NCBI RefSeq assembly: GCF_040545805.1
Contig: NZ_JBEPMO010000012.1
Coordinates: forward strand, 14,082-78,081
DNA length: 64,000 bases
Source: Moheibacter stercoris
GTDB taxonomy: Bacteria; Bacteroidota; Bacteroidia; Flavobacteriales; Weeksellaceae
Direction of reading: 5' to 3'
Position numbers and translations under genes: made by a program. The stretch's first letter is position 1. Each line of letters starts with the position of its first letter. The notes under the pieces are model-generated. The model was not told the origin of the DNA. It did no database searches and saw only the letters and a program-made list of their open reading frames with translations. Below are positions 43,346 through 52,256 of the stretch, piece by piece.

Positions 43346-44592
43346 TAGGATTTTGCTTTAAGTCTGAATATTTCCTCCATCATCTGGATGGTGTCTTCCG
43401 CATTCTCTTTGTTTTCAAGTAAGTAGGATGCAAATTGATTGGTTAAATTTTGAACCAATTTTTGTGCGACAGCGGTTTCAGTGCCATTGATGGCAGGATT
43501 TTTCTTTTGAAGATTTTTCAATTCATGCATTTGCAAAAATTCCAAACGCTCTTTGAAAGATTGAATAATTGGAACAAATTCACGTGTACTTAACCATTCT
43601 GCGAATTCCGATTTATGGTGTTCAATGATTTCTTTTGCCGCAGGAATTCCATCTTTACGTGCATCCAAAGTGTCATCAACCATTTTAGAAAGTCCATCAA
43701 CATTGATTAATTGCACCGTTTCGCGTGAACCCAAGGTATGCGCAACGTTTTCTGGTACCGATAAATCAATGATGGTCATTTCTTTATCAAATGGAATCAT
43801 TTCTTCGGTAATGGTATGCTGGTTGGCTCCTGTCGCAACAATCAGTATATCTGTTGTTGTCAATTCATTTTTCAATTCCGAAAAATCTTTGACCAAGACA
43901 TCGTATTTTTCACTTAAAACTTCTGCTTTTTCACGAGTTCTATTGATCAAAGTTATATGATCATTTTGGGTGTGTTTCACCAAATTGGTACAAGTGTTTC
44001 GTCCAATTTTCCCCGTTCCATATAGCAAAATTTTCTTTTCAGAAACGTTTTTTTGCGTGGCTTTGATGTAGTGAACAGCAGCGTAGGAAACAGAGGCAGC
44101 GCCATTGCTAATTTCTGTTTCATTCTTCACTTGTTTGCTGATCTGGATGGCTGTATTGATCAATCTTTCCAAAAAGGCGCTTGAAGAGCCATGTTTCTTG
44201 AATCTTGAAAACCAAGTTTTGATTTGACCAATGATCTCGAAGTCTCCAAGAATTTGACTTTTTAATCCTGCTGAAACTTCAAACAAATGTTGAATTGCTT
44301 CTTCATTTTCATATGAAGTCAAAACGGTTTGCATTTCCTCTGGAGTTCCTTGCGTATATTGACAATAAAGGTTGACAATATCCTCTATCGAATTTGCATA
44401 TCCATAAAACTCAGAACGATTACAGGTTGAAACCACAAAGAAATTTTCCATCCCCATTGCAATTCCATCTCTCGTAAAGTCCTTTACAGCATCGGGGAAG
44501 AATGTAAATTTACCACGAATTTCAGCATCGGCCTTTTCGTAACTTACCCCAACTACATAAAACTTTTTTGTATTTCCTATCGTGATTTTCAT
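43345..44592 (-). CDS. hemA: Glutamyl-tRNA reductase
   Basis: 415 residues from ATG 44592; an in-frame ATG at 44613 lies upstream of the likely transcription start. Motifs: VVSTCNRSEFYGY with the catalytic Cys, LFEVSAGLKSQILGD, ILLYGTGKIGRNTC (NADPH fold) and LSVPENV. It starts tetrapyrrole synthesis from Glu-tRNA (C5 route). The -7 box TATTTTTG (rc of 44603-44610) leaves a leader of only a few nucleotides. Repeated TGTTTAG half-sites lie just upstream and extend towards the divergent araC gene. Confidence 0.95.
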   Translation of the reverse strand: MKITIGNTKKFYVVGVSYEKADAEIRGKFTFFPDAVKDFTRDGIAMGMENFFVVSTCNRSEFYGYANSIEDIVNLYCQYTQGTPEEMQTVLTSYENEEAIQHLFEVSAGLKSQILGDFEIIGQIKTWFSRFKKHGSSSAFLERLINTAIQISKQVKNETEISNGAASVSYAAVHYIKATQKNVSEKKILLYGTGKIGRNTCTNLVKHTQNDHITLINRTREKAEVLSEKYDVLVKDFSELKNELTTTDILIVATGANQHTITEEMIPFDKEMTIIDLSVPENVAHTLGSRETVQLINVDGLSKMVDDTLDARKDGIPAAKEIIEHHKSEFAEWLSTREFVPIIQSFKERLEFLQMHELKNLQKKNPAINGTETAVAQKLVQNLTNQFASYLLENKENAEDTIQMMEEIFRLKAKS

Positions 44593-44615
44593 AAAACCAA
44601 TGCAAAAATACAAGA

Positions 44616-44697
44616 TGTTTAGGGTTTAAAAGTAACCGAATCCTAAACAAAATACCCATATTTGGCGATTTCATTTATTTTAGATTAATTCTAAACA
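44616..44697. promoter_or_regulatory. Repeated half-sites between hemA and the AraC-type gene
   Basis: TGTTTAGG (44616-44623), CCTAAACA (44642-44649, inverted) and TCTAAACA (44690-44697, inverted), plus TTTAGA at 44679-44684 forming a small inverted repeat with TCTAAA. The first lies next to the hemA -7 box; the others are upstream of the araC -7 box TACTTTTG (44743-44750). Arrangement fits AraC-type binding that controls both directions. Confidence 0.5.
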
Positions 44698-44776
44698 AAT
44701 AACTGATTTTCTTCATAAAATCCACCATCATGATAGTTTTTGTACTTTTGTATGAGAGGATTATTATCGTTTAAAA

Positions 44777-45664
44777 ATGGATTTTAAAATTAAAAATACC
44801 TATAAAAGTAAGGTAACGGAATATGCGTTTGGTTCTGAAATGTTTTTGGCATTTGTTGACAACCAAACTGCCTTTACAGATACTTTAAGCCGTGGTATTG
44901 AAAAGCGTTTCGTTCAATTTTATTTTTGTACAAAAGGAAGTTTGAATTTCAATTTCAATGAGGGTTCTTATCAAATAAGCCTTCATGATGGCGCTAGTTT
45001 TCTCATCTATAATCCGATGGTTGAACTTCCATTGAATGCCAATTTGAGTGCAGATTCAAAAGTTTGTATGATTTATGTTTCAGTCGATAAATTGCATGAA
45101 TTGTTTTCTGAATACAACATACGATCTGAATTCTTAAACAATACAAAATCCAATACGAAATATTACAATCAGCAATTTTTTTCCACAACCATTCGAATGG
45201 TTCTCAATCAAATTGAAAACAATAATTTGAATGCTCATTTTGTGAACCTGTACATTTTGGGTAAAATCTACGAATTGTTCACCTTGCACTTTTCAGAAGC
45301 TTTTAATGCGCAAAAAGAAAACTGTCCGTTTCTTGACAATGAAAAAGACGCTAGAAAATTAAAAGAAGCAAAAGACATTTTACTCCAAAAAATTGACAAT
45401 CCTCCTATTTTAAAAGAACTATCTGAAATGACAGGACTTTCTGAATACAAATTGAAAGAAGGATTCAAGCAGGTTTATGGAACGACCGTTTACGGGTTTG
45501 TTTTGGATAAAAAGCTTGAAATCGCTCGTGAAAATTTAGAAAAAGGAGAGATGCAAGTCAAAGACATCGCCTATGAAATTGGGTATGAAAATCCCTCTCA
45601 TTTTATTGCAGCTTTCAAAAAGAAATACGGAATCACGCCAAAGCAATTTGCCAAACAAGTTTAG
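44777..45664 (+). CDS. AraC-family transcription regulator
   Basis: 295 residues. The N-terminal ligand/dimer domain is unassigned. The C-terminal 100 residues hold two helix-turn-helices: LKELSEMTGLSEYKLKEGFKQVYG and VKDIAYEIGYENPSHFIAAFKKKYGITPKQF. Divergent from the hem operon with repeated half-sites between, so it probably regulates haem synthesis or iron-related genes. The stop overlaps the end of the next minus-strand gene. Confidence 0.92.
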   Translation: MDFKIKNTYKSKVTEYAFGSEMFLAFVDNQTAFTDTLSRGIEKRFVQFYFCTKGSLNFNFNEGSYQISLHDGASFLIYNPMVELPLNANLSADSKVCMIYVSVDKLHELFSEYNIRSEFLNNTKSNTKYYNQQFFSTTIRMVLNQIENNNLNAHFVNLYILGKIYELFTLHFSEAFNAQKENCPFLDNEKDARKLKEAKDILLQKIDNPPILKELSEMTGLSEYKLKEGFKQVYGTTVYGFVLDKKLEIARENLEKGEMQVKDIAYEIGYENPSHFIAAFKKKYGITPKQFAKQV

Positions 45665-46173
45665 CAACCCTCGTAAACACCAATTACAATTTCGTAGACT
45701 TTGTTGTTTCTTAAATAAAAATACAAAGAAGTTCCCGCGTCGTGATCTTGTATATTGAAAACACGATCGGTTTTAGAGTTAGAATCTTCAATCTCATCCC
45801 ACATTTGCCAAACCGATATGTTGTAGTTTTTATAGGCTTTCCATAAATCATCTATGCTACTGCCAACTCCTAATTTGGATAAAGTTTTAATTTCTGAAGA
45901 ATTGGTTTTTATTTCATATAAAACTAATTCCTTAGAATTGCTTTCGTTTATGGATTCCAAAAACCCTAAGGTAAAATCAGCTCCTTTTTCGGAAACTTTT
46001 ACATAGAATAACCAGTCATCTCCTGTTTTTGTGATTTCTAATTTTTTTCCCAATGCTTTTTCAACTTGCTGAAGGGTGTTGTTCAGGCGCATTTCATTCA
46101 TTCGTGTTGTTGAAATTTGAGCAATGCCGAAACTGAAAATTCCTAGTGTCAATAATGTGAAAATCTTTTTCAT
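45661..46173 (-). CDS. Secreted protein of unknown function
   Basis: 170 residues with a Sec signal (MKKIFTLLTLGIFSFGIAQ). The mature part has alternating strands and helices (WLFYVKVSEKGADFTLGFLE, LGVGSSIDDLWKAYKNYN, TSLYFYLRNNKVYEIVIG). The GVGSSIDDLWKAY segment recalls the SmpA/BamE-like hydrophobic turn, but the evidence is weak. No lipobox. It ends within the last codon of the AraC gene on the other strand and follows queG by 10 bp. Confidence 0.72.
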   Translation of the reverse strand: MKKIFTLLTLGIFSFGIAQISTTRMNEMRLNNTLQQVEKALGKKLEITKTGDDWLFYVKVSEKGADFTLGFLESINESNSKELVLYEIKTNSSEIKTLSKLGVGSSIDDLWKAYKNYNISVWQMWDEIEDSNSKTDRVFNIQDHDAGTSLYFYLRNNKVYEIVIGVYEGC

Positions 46174-46183
46174 ATAGTAATAG

Positions 46184-47137
46184 TTAAGTTGATACGAATT
46201 TAATATTTCTGCTGAAACCTTCCAATTTTGTTCGCTTTACTGCAGATTTTTGGAAAATTTCTTTGAATACTTCTTCCGTAATTTCTTGCCAATCTGATTT
46301 TGAATAATTCAATAATTTCTCATGCGGTTGGAAATCTTTTTCTTGATGCGAAATTGAAAATCGATTCCATGGACATACATCTTGGCAAACGTCGCATCCA
46401 AAAATCCAATCATCAAATTTCCCTTTCATTTCGTTTGGAATGGATTCTTTTAATTCAATGGTAAAATAAGAAATGCATTTGCTTCCATCAACTGTTCGAT
46501 TGGGTAAAATTGCTTCGGTTGGACAAGAATCTATGCATTTCGTACAATTCCCACAATGATCTGTTTGGATGGGTTGATCATAGCAGAATTCTGCATCCAA
46601 AATAATTTCGGCTAAAAAGAAAAAAGAACCTTTTTGTTTGGATAGCGTAAGCGTGTTTTTTCCAACCCAACCGAGTCCAGCTTTTGCAGCCCAAGCATGT
46701 TCCAAAATAGGCGCCGAATCCACAAAAACACGACCGTTTATATCGCCAAATTCTTCTTGGATAAAGTGCAACAATTCTTTGAGTTTATCTTTTACGACAA
46801 AATGATAATCCTTGCCATAAGCGTATTTCGCGATTTTGAAACTGTCGTTACGTTGAAAGGTTTCCGGATAATAATTATAGGTTAAGGAGATTACGGATTT
46901 TGCATTTTCGACCAATAATCGAGGGTCCAAACGTTTGTCAAAATGATTTTCCATATAGGACATTTTTCCATGAAAATCATTTTTTAGCCAATTTTCCAAT
47001 CGTGGAGCTTCTTTCTCCAAAAATTCAGCTTTGGCAATTCCACAAGATAAAAAACCCAATTCCTTTGCGCGATTCTTGATGATTTCGGCAGGAGTTAAGT
47101 TTCTATTTTGCTTCTCTGAATTTGTTAAAATTTCCAC
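46184..47137 (-). CDS. queG: Epoxyqueuosine reductase
   Basis: 317 residues from GTG 47137; the alternative TTG at 47161 is less like the family start. Motifs: SYMENHFDKRLDPRLLV, FVDSAPILEHAWAAKAGLGW with the catalytic Asp, and two 4Fe-4S sets, CGNCTKCIDSCPTEAI and CDVCQDVCPWNRF. It uses cobalamin to reduce epoxyqueuosine to queuosine in tRNA. No other que gene is in the window. Confidence 0.93.
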   Translation of the reverse strand: MEILTNSEKQNRNLTPAEIIKNRAKELGFLSCGIAKAEFLEKEAPRLENWLKNDFHGKMSYMENHFDKRLDPRLLVENAKSVISLTYNYYPETFQRNDSFKIAKYAYGKDYHFVVKDKLKELLHFIQEEFGDINGRVFVDSAPILEHAWAAKAGLGWVGKNTLTLSKQKGSFFFLAEIILDAEFCYDQPIQTDHCGNCTKCIDSCPTEAILPNRTVDGSKCISYFTIELKESIPNEMKGKFDDWIFGCDVCQDVCPWNRFSISHQEKDFQPHEKLLNYSKSDWQEITEEVFKEIFQKSAVKRTKLEGFSRNIKFVST

Positions 47138-47211
47138 AAAATTAAATATTGAAAGCAACAAAGTTAGAATATCTAGTCAACTTTATACGTTATATACTAA
47201 AATACTTAGAT

Positions 47212-47649
47212 ATGAGAAACTTACAATTTATGCTGATCCCATTTATAATTTTGGGATTGTTCTTTAGCTCTTGTAGCAATGATGATGACAATAATTCCAA
47301 TGTAGATCGAATTGTAGGATCTTGGGAAATTTCTGATTTAAAACTTAACGGATCGAGTATTTATGATGTGGTTATTTTATTGCCAGAAGGATGCTTTTTA
47401 AAATCCAAGGTTCATTTTTTCAATGACTATACTTTAAAGGCAAATCCATTTATGTTGGATGAACAGGGAAATTGCGTAGAAGGACCTGAGCAATCTGGAA
47501 CCTGGTCCAAAAGTGGTAATACGTATACTTATCAAATAGGAGAGGGAACGACCGATTCTCAAACCGTCACCTTCGTAGGAGATAATACCTTTTATTATTC
47601 TTTCACGAATGAAAGCAATGAATATCAGGTTTATTTAAGTAGAATGTGA
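47212..47649 (+). CDS. Lipocalin-like lipoprotein
   Basis: 145 residues from ATG 47212; an earlier in-frame start at 47149 spoils the signal. Lipobox LFFSSC at residue 21, a short Asp/Asn linker, then VGSWEISDLKLNG, SKVHFFNDYTLKAN, SGTWSKSGNTYTYQI and FYYSFTNE, typical of small Bacteroidota lipocalin-like domains. Function unknown. Confidence 0.78.
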   Translation: MRNLQFMLIPFIILGLFFSSCSNDDDNNSNVDRIVGSWEISDLKLNGSSIYDVVILLPEGCFLKSKVHFFNDYTLKANPFMLDEQGNCVEGPEQSGTWSKSGNTYTYQIGEGTTDSQTVTFVGDNTFYYSFTNESNEYQVYLSRM

Positions 47650-47671
47650 TAAAAACTAAAGTTCAGAACAT

Positions 47672-49528
47672 TTATTTTTCAACATTTTGAAGTTGAATCA
47701 AGTTTGAATAAACCCCATTTTTAGAAAGGAGTTCGGTATGCGTACCGGACTCTTTTATTTTGCCATCTTCCATGACAATGATTTTGTCAGCATTCATAAT
47801 GGTAGATAATCGATGAGCAATTACCAAGGAAGTTCTATTGGCCATCATATTGTTCAAAGCATCTTGAACCAATTTTTCGGAATGCGTATCCAAAGCTGAA
47901 GTTGCTTCATCCAAAACCATAATTGGTGGATTTTTATAAACCGCTCTGGCAATACTTAAACGTTGCTTTTGGCCACCCGATAATTTTCCGCCGCCTTCTC
48001 CGACATTTTCATCGTATTCATTTGGAAGTTTTTCGATGAATTCTTCTGCATTGGCAATTTTGGAAGCTTTTTTTACATTTTCTAAACTAGGATTTTCATC
48101 GCCCAAAGCAATATTGTTAAAAATGCTATCGTTGAACAAAATGCTATCCTGGGTAACCAAGCCAAAATGTTTGCGGTATTCTTTTAATTTGATATCACGA
48201 ATGTCGATTCCGTCAATTAAGATTTTACCCTGTTTCACATCGTAAAATCTTGTCAATAAATTGGCAATCGTTGATTTTCCACTTCCAGAAGGTCCGACCA
48301 ATGCAACAGTCTCACCTTTTTGGATGGTCAAATTGAAGTTTTGAATGATGGTTTTTTCTTGGTATCCAAAGGATACATTTTGAAATTCTATTGACTTGTT
48401 AAATTGAGGGAAATCTTGTGCGTTTTCTTTATCTCGAATGGAAACTTCTGTATCCAATATTTCAAAAATTCTACTTGCCGAAACTTGACCTTTTTGCAAG
48501 TCAGACAAAGATTTTGAGAATCGTTTGATAGGATCCAATAAGGTATAAAAGGTTCCGATGTAGAAAATGAATTCAGATCCGCTTAAACCATTTCCTTCTA
48601 AACTTAATTTCCCACCAAAAAACACAATCATCGCAATGGTTATGGCTCCAAGAAATTCACTTGTAGGCGAAGCCATTGCTCGTTTTTTCATCACTTTCTG
48701 AACCAATCGTCGATAACGATTCATGGACAAATTGAAACGACCTGCAATTTGAGAATCCGCATTAAAAATTTTGATAATTTTCAAGGAATTTAAGGTTTCA
48801 TCTACGTAGGACATGATGTTGGAAAGTTCGGCTTGAGCTTTTCCGGCATTCTTTTTTAAACTTTTACCGATGACCGAAATAATGGTTCCCATCACTGGGA
48901 ATACTAAAATGGCAAACAAAGTTAATTGGTAATTCAAATAAAATAAAGTCGAAACAAAAACGATAATTTGAATAGGTCCACGAATGAGTTCTACCAAACT
49001 ATTTAAAATATTGTTTTCCACTTCGCCCACATCGCTAGATATACGTACCAACATATCTCCTTTTCTTTTTTCGGTAAAAAAGGAAACCGGTAAAGCCAAT
49101 ATTTTATTGTGAATATCAATTCTAAAATCTCTCGCAACTCCAGAGCGCATATCAATGAGAAAGTATTCTGACAAATAACTGAAGATATTTCGAAAGAAAA
49201 ATAATATAATAAACAGAATACAAGAAATCAGTAAAACCTTCAAGGGACCACTCGTATTGGCAATATCCTGCATTTGATATCCAAAAAAATTCGATACATA
49301 ATCTTTTATATCCAAAATATTACCACTGAAAATGGGCTTTTCGGTTATGGGCTCTTTCTTTTCATCAAACAAAACACTTAGAATAGGCATCATAAAAGCC
49401 AATGCCAAAACATTAAAAATGGCATAGAGGAAATTGCAAATGATGGCTACAATGAAGGAACTTCGATAAGGTTGTACGTATTTGAGCGCTCTTTTGAACA
49501 ATTGAAATGGATTTAAAACGAATGACAA
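47672..49528 (-). CDS. ABC exporter, fused permease and ATPase (MsbA-like)
   Basis: 618 residues. Six membrane segments in 1-340, then the nucleotide-binding domain: Walker A GPSGSGKST (near residue 410), Q-loop VTQDSILF, signature KLSGGQKQR, Walker B IMVLDEATSALD, H-loop IAHRL. Works as a homodimer and probably flips lipids or exports a hydrophobic compound; MsbA-type lipid A-core transport is one option. Stands alone. Confidence 0.93.
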   Translation of the reverse strand: MSFVLNPFQLFKRALKYVQPYRSSFIVAIICNFLYAIFNVLALAFMMPILSVLFDEKKEPITEKPIFSGNILDIKDYVSNFFGYQMQDIANTSGPLKVLLISCILFIILFFFRNIFSYLSEYFLIDMRSGVARDFRIDIHNKILALPVSFFTEKRKGDMLVRISSDVGEVENNILNSLVELIRGPIQIIVFVSTLFYLNYQLTLFAILVFPVMGTIISVIGKSLKKNAGKAQAELSNIMSYVDETLNSLKIIKIFNADSQIAGRFNLSMNRYRRLVQKVMKKRAMASPTSEFLGAITIAMIVFFGGKLSLEGNGLSGSEFIFYIGTFYTLLDPIKRFSKSLSDLQKGQVSASRIFEILDTEVSIRDKENAQDFPQFNKSIEFQNVSFGYQEKTIIQNFNLTIQKGETVALVGPSGSGKSTIANLLTRFYDVKQGKILIDGIDIRDIKLKEYRKHFGLVTQDSILFNDSIFNNIALGDENPSLENVKKASKIANAEEFIEKLPNEYDENVGEGGGKLSGGQKQRLSIARAVYKNPPIMVLDEATSALDTHSEKLVQDALNNMMANRTSLVIAHRLSTIMNADKIIVMEDGKIKESGTHTELLSKNGVYSNLIQLQNVEK

Positions 49529-49644
49529 ATGTACGAATCCGAATGAGAATTATGGTTGAAAGCATCGATTAAATAGGAGGTAAGCCCATAAGAAACTTTG
49601 AATTTTGTCTATTTAAGAGTAAATTCGCAGGAAGAAATCTTGCT

Positions 49645-50769
49645 ATGAAAATCGGAATTTTAGGTGGTGGTCAATTGGGCTATATGTTTTTGCAAAACGC
49701 ATTGCAATATCCAGTAGAAATTCATGTCTTGGATCCTGCTGAAAACGCGCCTTGCGCACCCCATGCTCATCATTTCGTTCAAGGAGATTTTGCAGATTAT
49801 GAAACCGTTGTCAATTTTGGTAAAGATTTAGATGCAATCGGAATTGAAATAGAGCATGTAAATGTAGAGGCCTTGCAAACTTTGAAGTCAATGGGGAAAC
49901 GTGTCGTTCCCGATCCAGATGCTTTGGCAATTATTCAAGATAAATCCGTTCAAAAGAAATTTTATGTGGACCATGAAATCCCAACCGCTCCCTATTTTGA
50001 ATTGGAAGATTGGAAGGATTTGATTTGTTCCGTAACCGAATTTCCAGTCTTTCAGAAAGCCAACAAAGGCGGATATGATGGGAAAGGAGTTCAATATTTG
50101 CCATCTAGAAACGGATTAACCAATCAATTGAGAGTTCCTTCTATTTACGAAACACCTGCTGATTTAGAAAAAGAAATAGCGGTGGTAGTGGTGGCAGATG
50201 GAAACGGGAATTTGGTGAATTATCCGGTTGTGGAATTGGTTTTTAATCAAGAATACAATTTGTTGGATTATTTGTTAATGCCATCTACTTTGGAGGATTC
50301 TTTGGCTCAAAAAGCAGAAAAAATTGCACGAAATGTAGTGGAAAAATTGAATTCGCCAGGTGTTTTTGCGGTGGAAATGTTCTTAAATAAAGATCAATCG
50401 ATTTGGGTAAACGAAACTGCTTGCCGTGTTCATAACAGCGGTCACTCAACGATTGAAGCTGCTTATAGTTCACAATTTGATCAGATGTTGCGTACTTTGA
50501 TGAATTTGCCTTTGGGAAGTTCCAATCTCTATGCAACTTCTGCCATGGTTAATTTAATTGGAGCAGAAGGTCAAACAGGAGAAGCACAAATTGAAAACAT
50601 TGAGGAACTGATGCAAATTCCAGGCGTTTATTTGCATTGGTATGCCAAATCAGAAACTCGTCCCGGAAGAAAAATGGGACATATCACCTTGGTGGATGAA
50701 GATGTAGATCGATTGAAAAAAAACATCGCCAAAGTCAATCAAACTGTTCAAGTAACAGCCAAAAAATAA
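49645..50769 (+). CDS. purK: N5-carboxyaminoimidazole ribonucleotide synthase
   Basis: 374 residues, ATP-grasp: KIGILGGGQLGYMFLQNA at the start, FQKANKGGYDGKGVQYL, FAVEMFLNKDQSIWVNETACRVHNSGH. It carboxylates AIR with ATP and bicarbonate in purine synthesis. Followed 23 bp later by purE, the next step. Confidence 0.96.
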   Translation: MKIGILGGGQLGYMFLQNALQYPVEIHVLDPAENAPCAPHAHHFVQGDFADYETVVNFGKDLDAIGIEIEHVNVEALQTLKSMGKRVVPDPDALAIIQDKSVQKKFYVDHEIPTAPYFELEDWKDLICSVTEFPVFQKANKGGYDGKGVQYLPSRNGLTNQLRVPSIYETPADLEKEIAVVVVADGNGNLVNYPVVELVFNQEYNLLDYLLMPSTLEDSLAQKAEKIARNVVEKLNSPGVFAVEMFLNKDQSIWVNETACRVHNSGHSTIEAAYSSQFDQMLRTLMNLPLGSSNLYATSAMVNLIGAEGQTGEAQIENIEELMQIPGVYLHWYAKSETRPGRKMGHITLVDEDVDRLKKNIAKVNQTVQVTAKK

Positions 50770-50792
50770 CAAAACACAGAAATTATACAAAT

Positions 50793-51296
50793 ATGGTAGG
50801 AATCATCATGGGCAGCGACAGCGATTTGCCAATTATGAAACAAGCAGCAGAAATTTTAGATGAATTTGGAATTGAGTACGAATTGACCATCGTCTCTGCA
50901 CACAGAACGCCCGAAAGAATGTTTGATTATGCCAAAACTGCTCGAAATCGTGGTTTAAAAGTCATCATTGCTGGAGCTGGAGGTGCGGCGCATTTGCCTG
51001 GAATGGTGGCTTCCATTACGTCTTTACCTGTTATTGGTGTTCCGATTAAATCTTCCAATTCGATAGAAGGCTGGGACTCTATTCTTTCCATTCTACAAAT
51101 GCCCAATGGAATTCCGGTTGCGACTGTTGCCTTGAATGCTGCCAAAAATGCGGGGATTTTAGCAGCGCGAATGATCGGTTCTTTTGATGAGGAAGTTGGG
51201 AAACGTGTCGGAATTTACAATGTTACCATGCAAAAAGCGGTAGAAGAGAAAATTTCATTAGTCAAAAAGGACTATCCCAATAAGTTTGATTCCTAG
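50793..51296 (+). CDS. purE: N5-carboxyaminoimidazole ribonucleotide mutase
   Basis: 167 residues: GIIMGSDSDLPIMKQAAEIL, IVSAHRTPERMFDYA, IIAGAGGAAHLPGMVAS. Moves the carboxyl group from N5-CAIR to give CAIR. Cotranscribed with purK. Confidence 0.97.
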   Translation: MVGIIMGSDSDLPIMKQAAEILDEFGIEYELTIVSAHRTPERMFDYAKTARNRGLKVIIAGAGGAAHLPGMVASITSLPVIGVPIKSSNSIEGWDSILSILQMPNGIPVATVALNAAKNAGILAARMIGSFDEEVGKRVGIYNVTMQKAVEEKISLVKKDYPNKFDS

Positions 51297-51301
51297 AAAT
51301 T

Positions 51302-51326
51302 AAAAAGCATCTCATTTCGGGATGCC
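51302..51326 (-). terminator. Weak terminator at the purE / 51359 gene junction
   Basis: GCATC (51307-51311) pairs with GATGC (51321-51325); on the minus strand a five-T run follows. Short stem. Confidence 0.45.
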
Positions 51327-51358
51327 TACTAAAAAATAATACAAATGAAATCTTAAAT

Positions 51359-52141
51359 TTACTTGGATGAAAAATTAGATTTCGTCACTGGTTTAAGTGT
51401 ATAGTTGATTTCAAAATGTGTAATTCGTCCACTTTTGGAAATCAAAACATTTTGTTTAGGTTCCTTCTTTAAGTCTAGTTCATGTTTTCCTATGAATTCT
51501 TTCGTCAAAACATCCAAATCAAAGAATTTAAGAATAAGTGGTTCCGTTTCGTAGGTTTGAAATTTTCCTTTTTGATTTTTAATTTTTCCAGAATTATTTA
51601 CCGAAGGACTTTTAAACAGGATTTCACGAGAATTTTCAATTTGGAAATACGCATCGCCTAAACCTTTTCCTATATTGCTAGGAAGGTTTTGTCCAATATT
51701 GGATTTAAGATCCATCCCATCAACATTGATGTCAGCATTTTTGGTTTCGAATTCTACCCAAAACAATTGGGGTTGATGGAATTCAATTTCGCCTTTAAAA
51801 AATTCTTTTTGTTTGATTTCAAAAGATCTCCCGAAGATTTTATAAGTCAGTGTATTTTTTCCGGGTGGAACGATTAAGTCGGTATAAGGAATAAAGATAT
51901 ACACCGATTTGTTTTCTCCTTCTGGTGCAGATTTTTCCATTTTATTGGAGGAAATTTTTCCATTTAAATAAAATTTAATTTCCATAGAAGGACCCATAGA
52001 CGTATTGCTGCTGACTTTGAAATCTAATTGAAGACCTCTTTCCACTGGTTTTATTTCGACCGAATGAACTTTGATAAAGGGATCGGACGCCCAAGTGAAT
52101 TTGACAAAAAGAAAAACTAGAAAAAAAATGTAAGACCTCAT
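51359..52141 (-). CDS. Secreted protein of unknown function
   Basis: 260 residues with signal MRSYIFFLVFLFVKFTWAS. The remainder is beta-rich (FIKVHSVEIKPVERGLQLDFKVSS, SVYIFIPYTDLIVPPGKNTLTYKI), suggesting one or two Ig-like domains, with a later part NADINVDGMDLKSNIGQNLPS. Family not recognised. It lies beyond the strong terminator at 52177-52229, so it may be expressed by read-through from the TMEM43 operon or from a promoter I cannot see. Confidence 0.7.
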   Translation of the reverse strand: MRSYIFFLVFLFVKFTWASDPFIKVHSVEIKPVERGLQLDFKVSSNTSMGPSMEIKFYLNGKISSNKMEKSAPEGENKSVYIFIPYTDLIVPPGKNTLTYKIFGRSFEIKQKEFFKGEIEFHQPQLFWVEFETKNADINVDGMDLKSNIGQNLPSNIGKGLGDAYFQIENSREILFKSPSVNNSGKIKNQKGKFQTYETEPLILKFFDLDVLTKEFIGKHELDLKKEPKQNVLISKSGRITHFEINYTLKPVTKSNFSSK

Positions 52142-52176
52142 TTTAGAAATACAAATTAGTGAATCAAGAAAACTCT

Positions 52177-52229
52177 GAAAAAAAAGACTACTCTTTTACC
52201 GAAAAACGATTTCGGTATAAAGAGTAGTC
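52177..52229 (-). terminator. Strong terminator after the TMEM43-family gene
   Basis: GACTACTCTTT pairs with AAAGAGTAGTC, with a second stem ACCGAA-TTCGGT inside (52186-52229). On the minus strand a T run follows (plus-strand A run 52177-52185). Confidence 0.9.
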
Positions 52230-52256
52230 GCAACACACATCTGATTATTTAATCAG

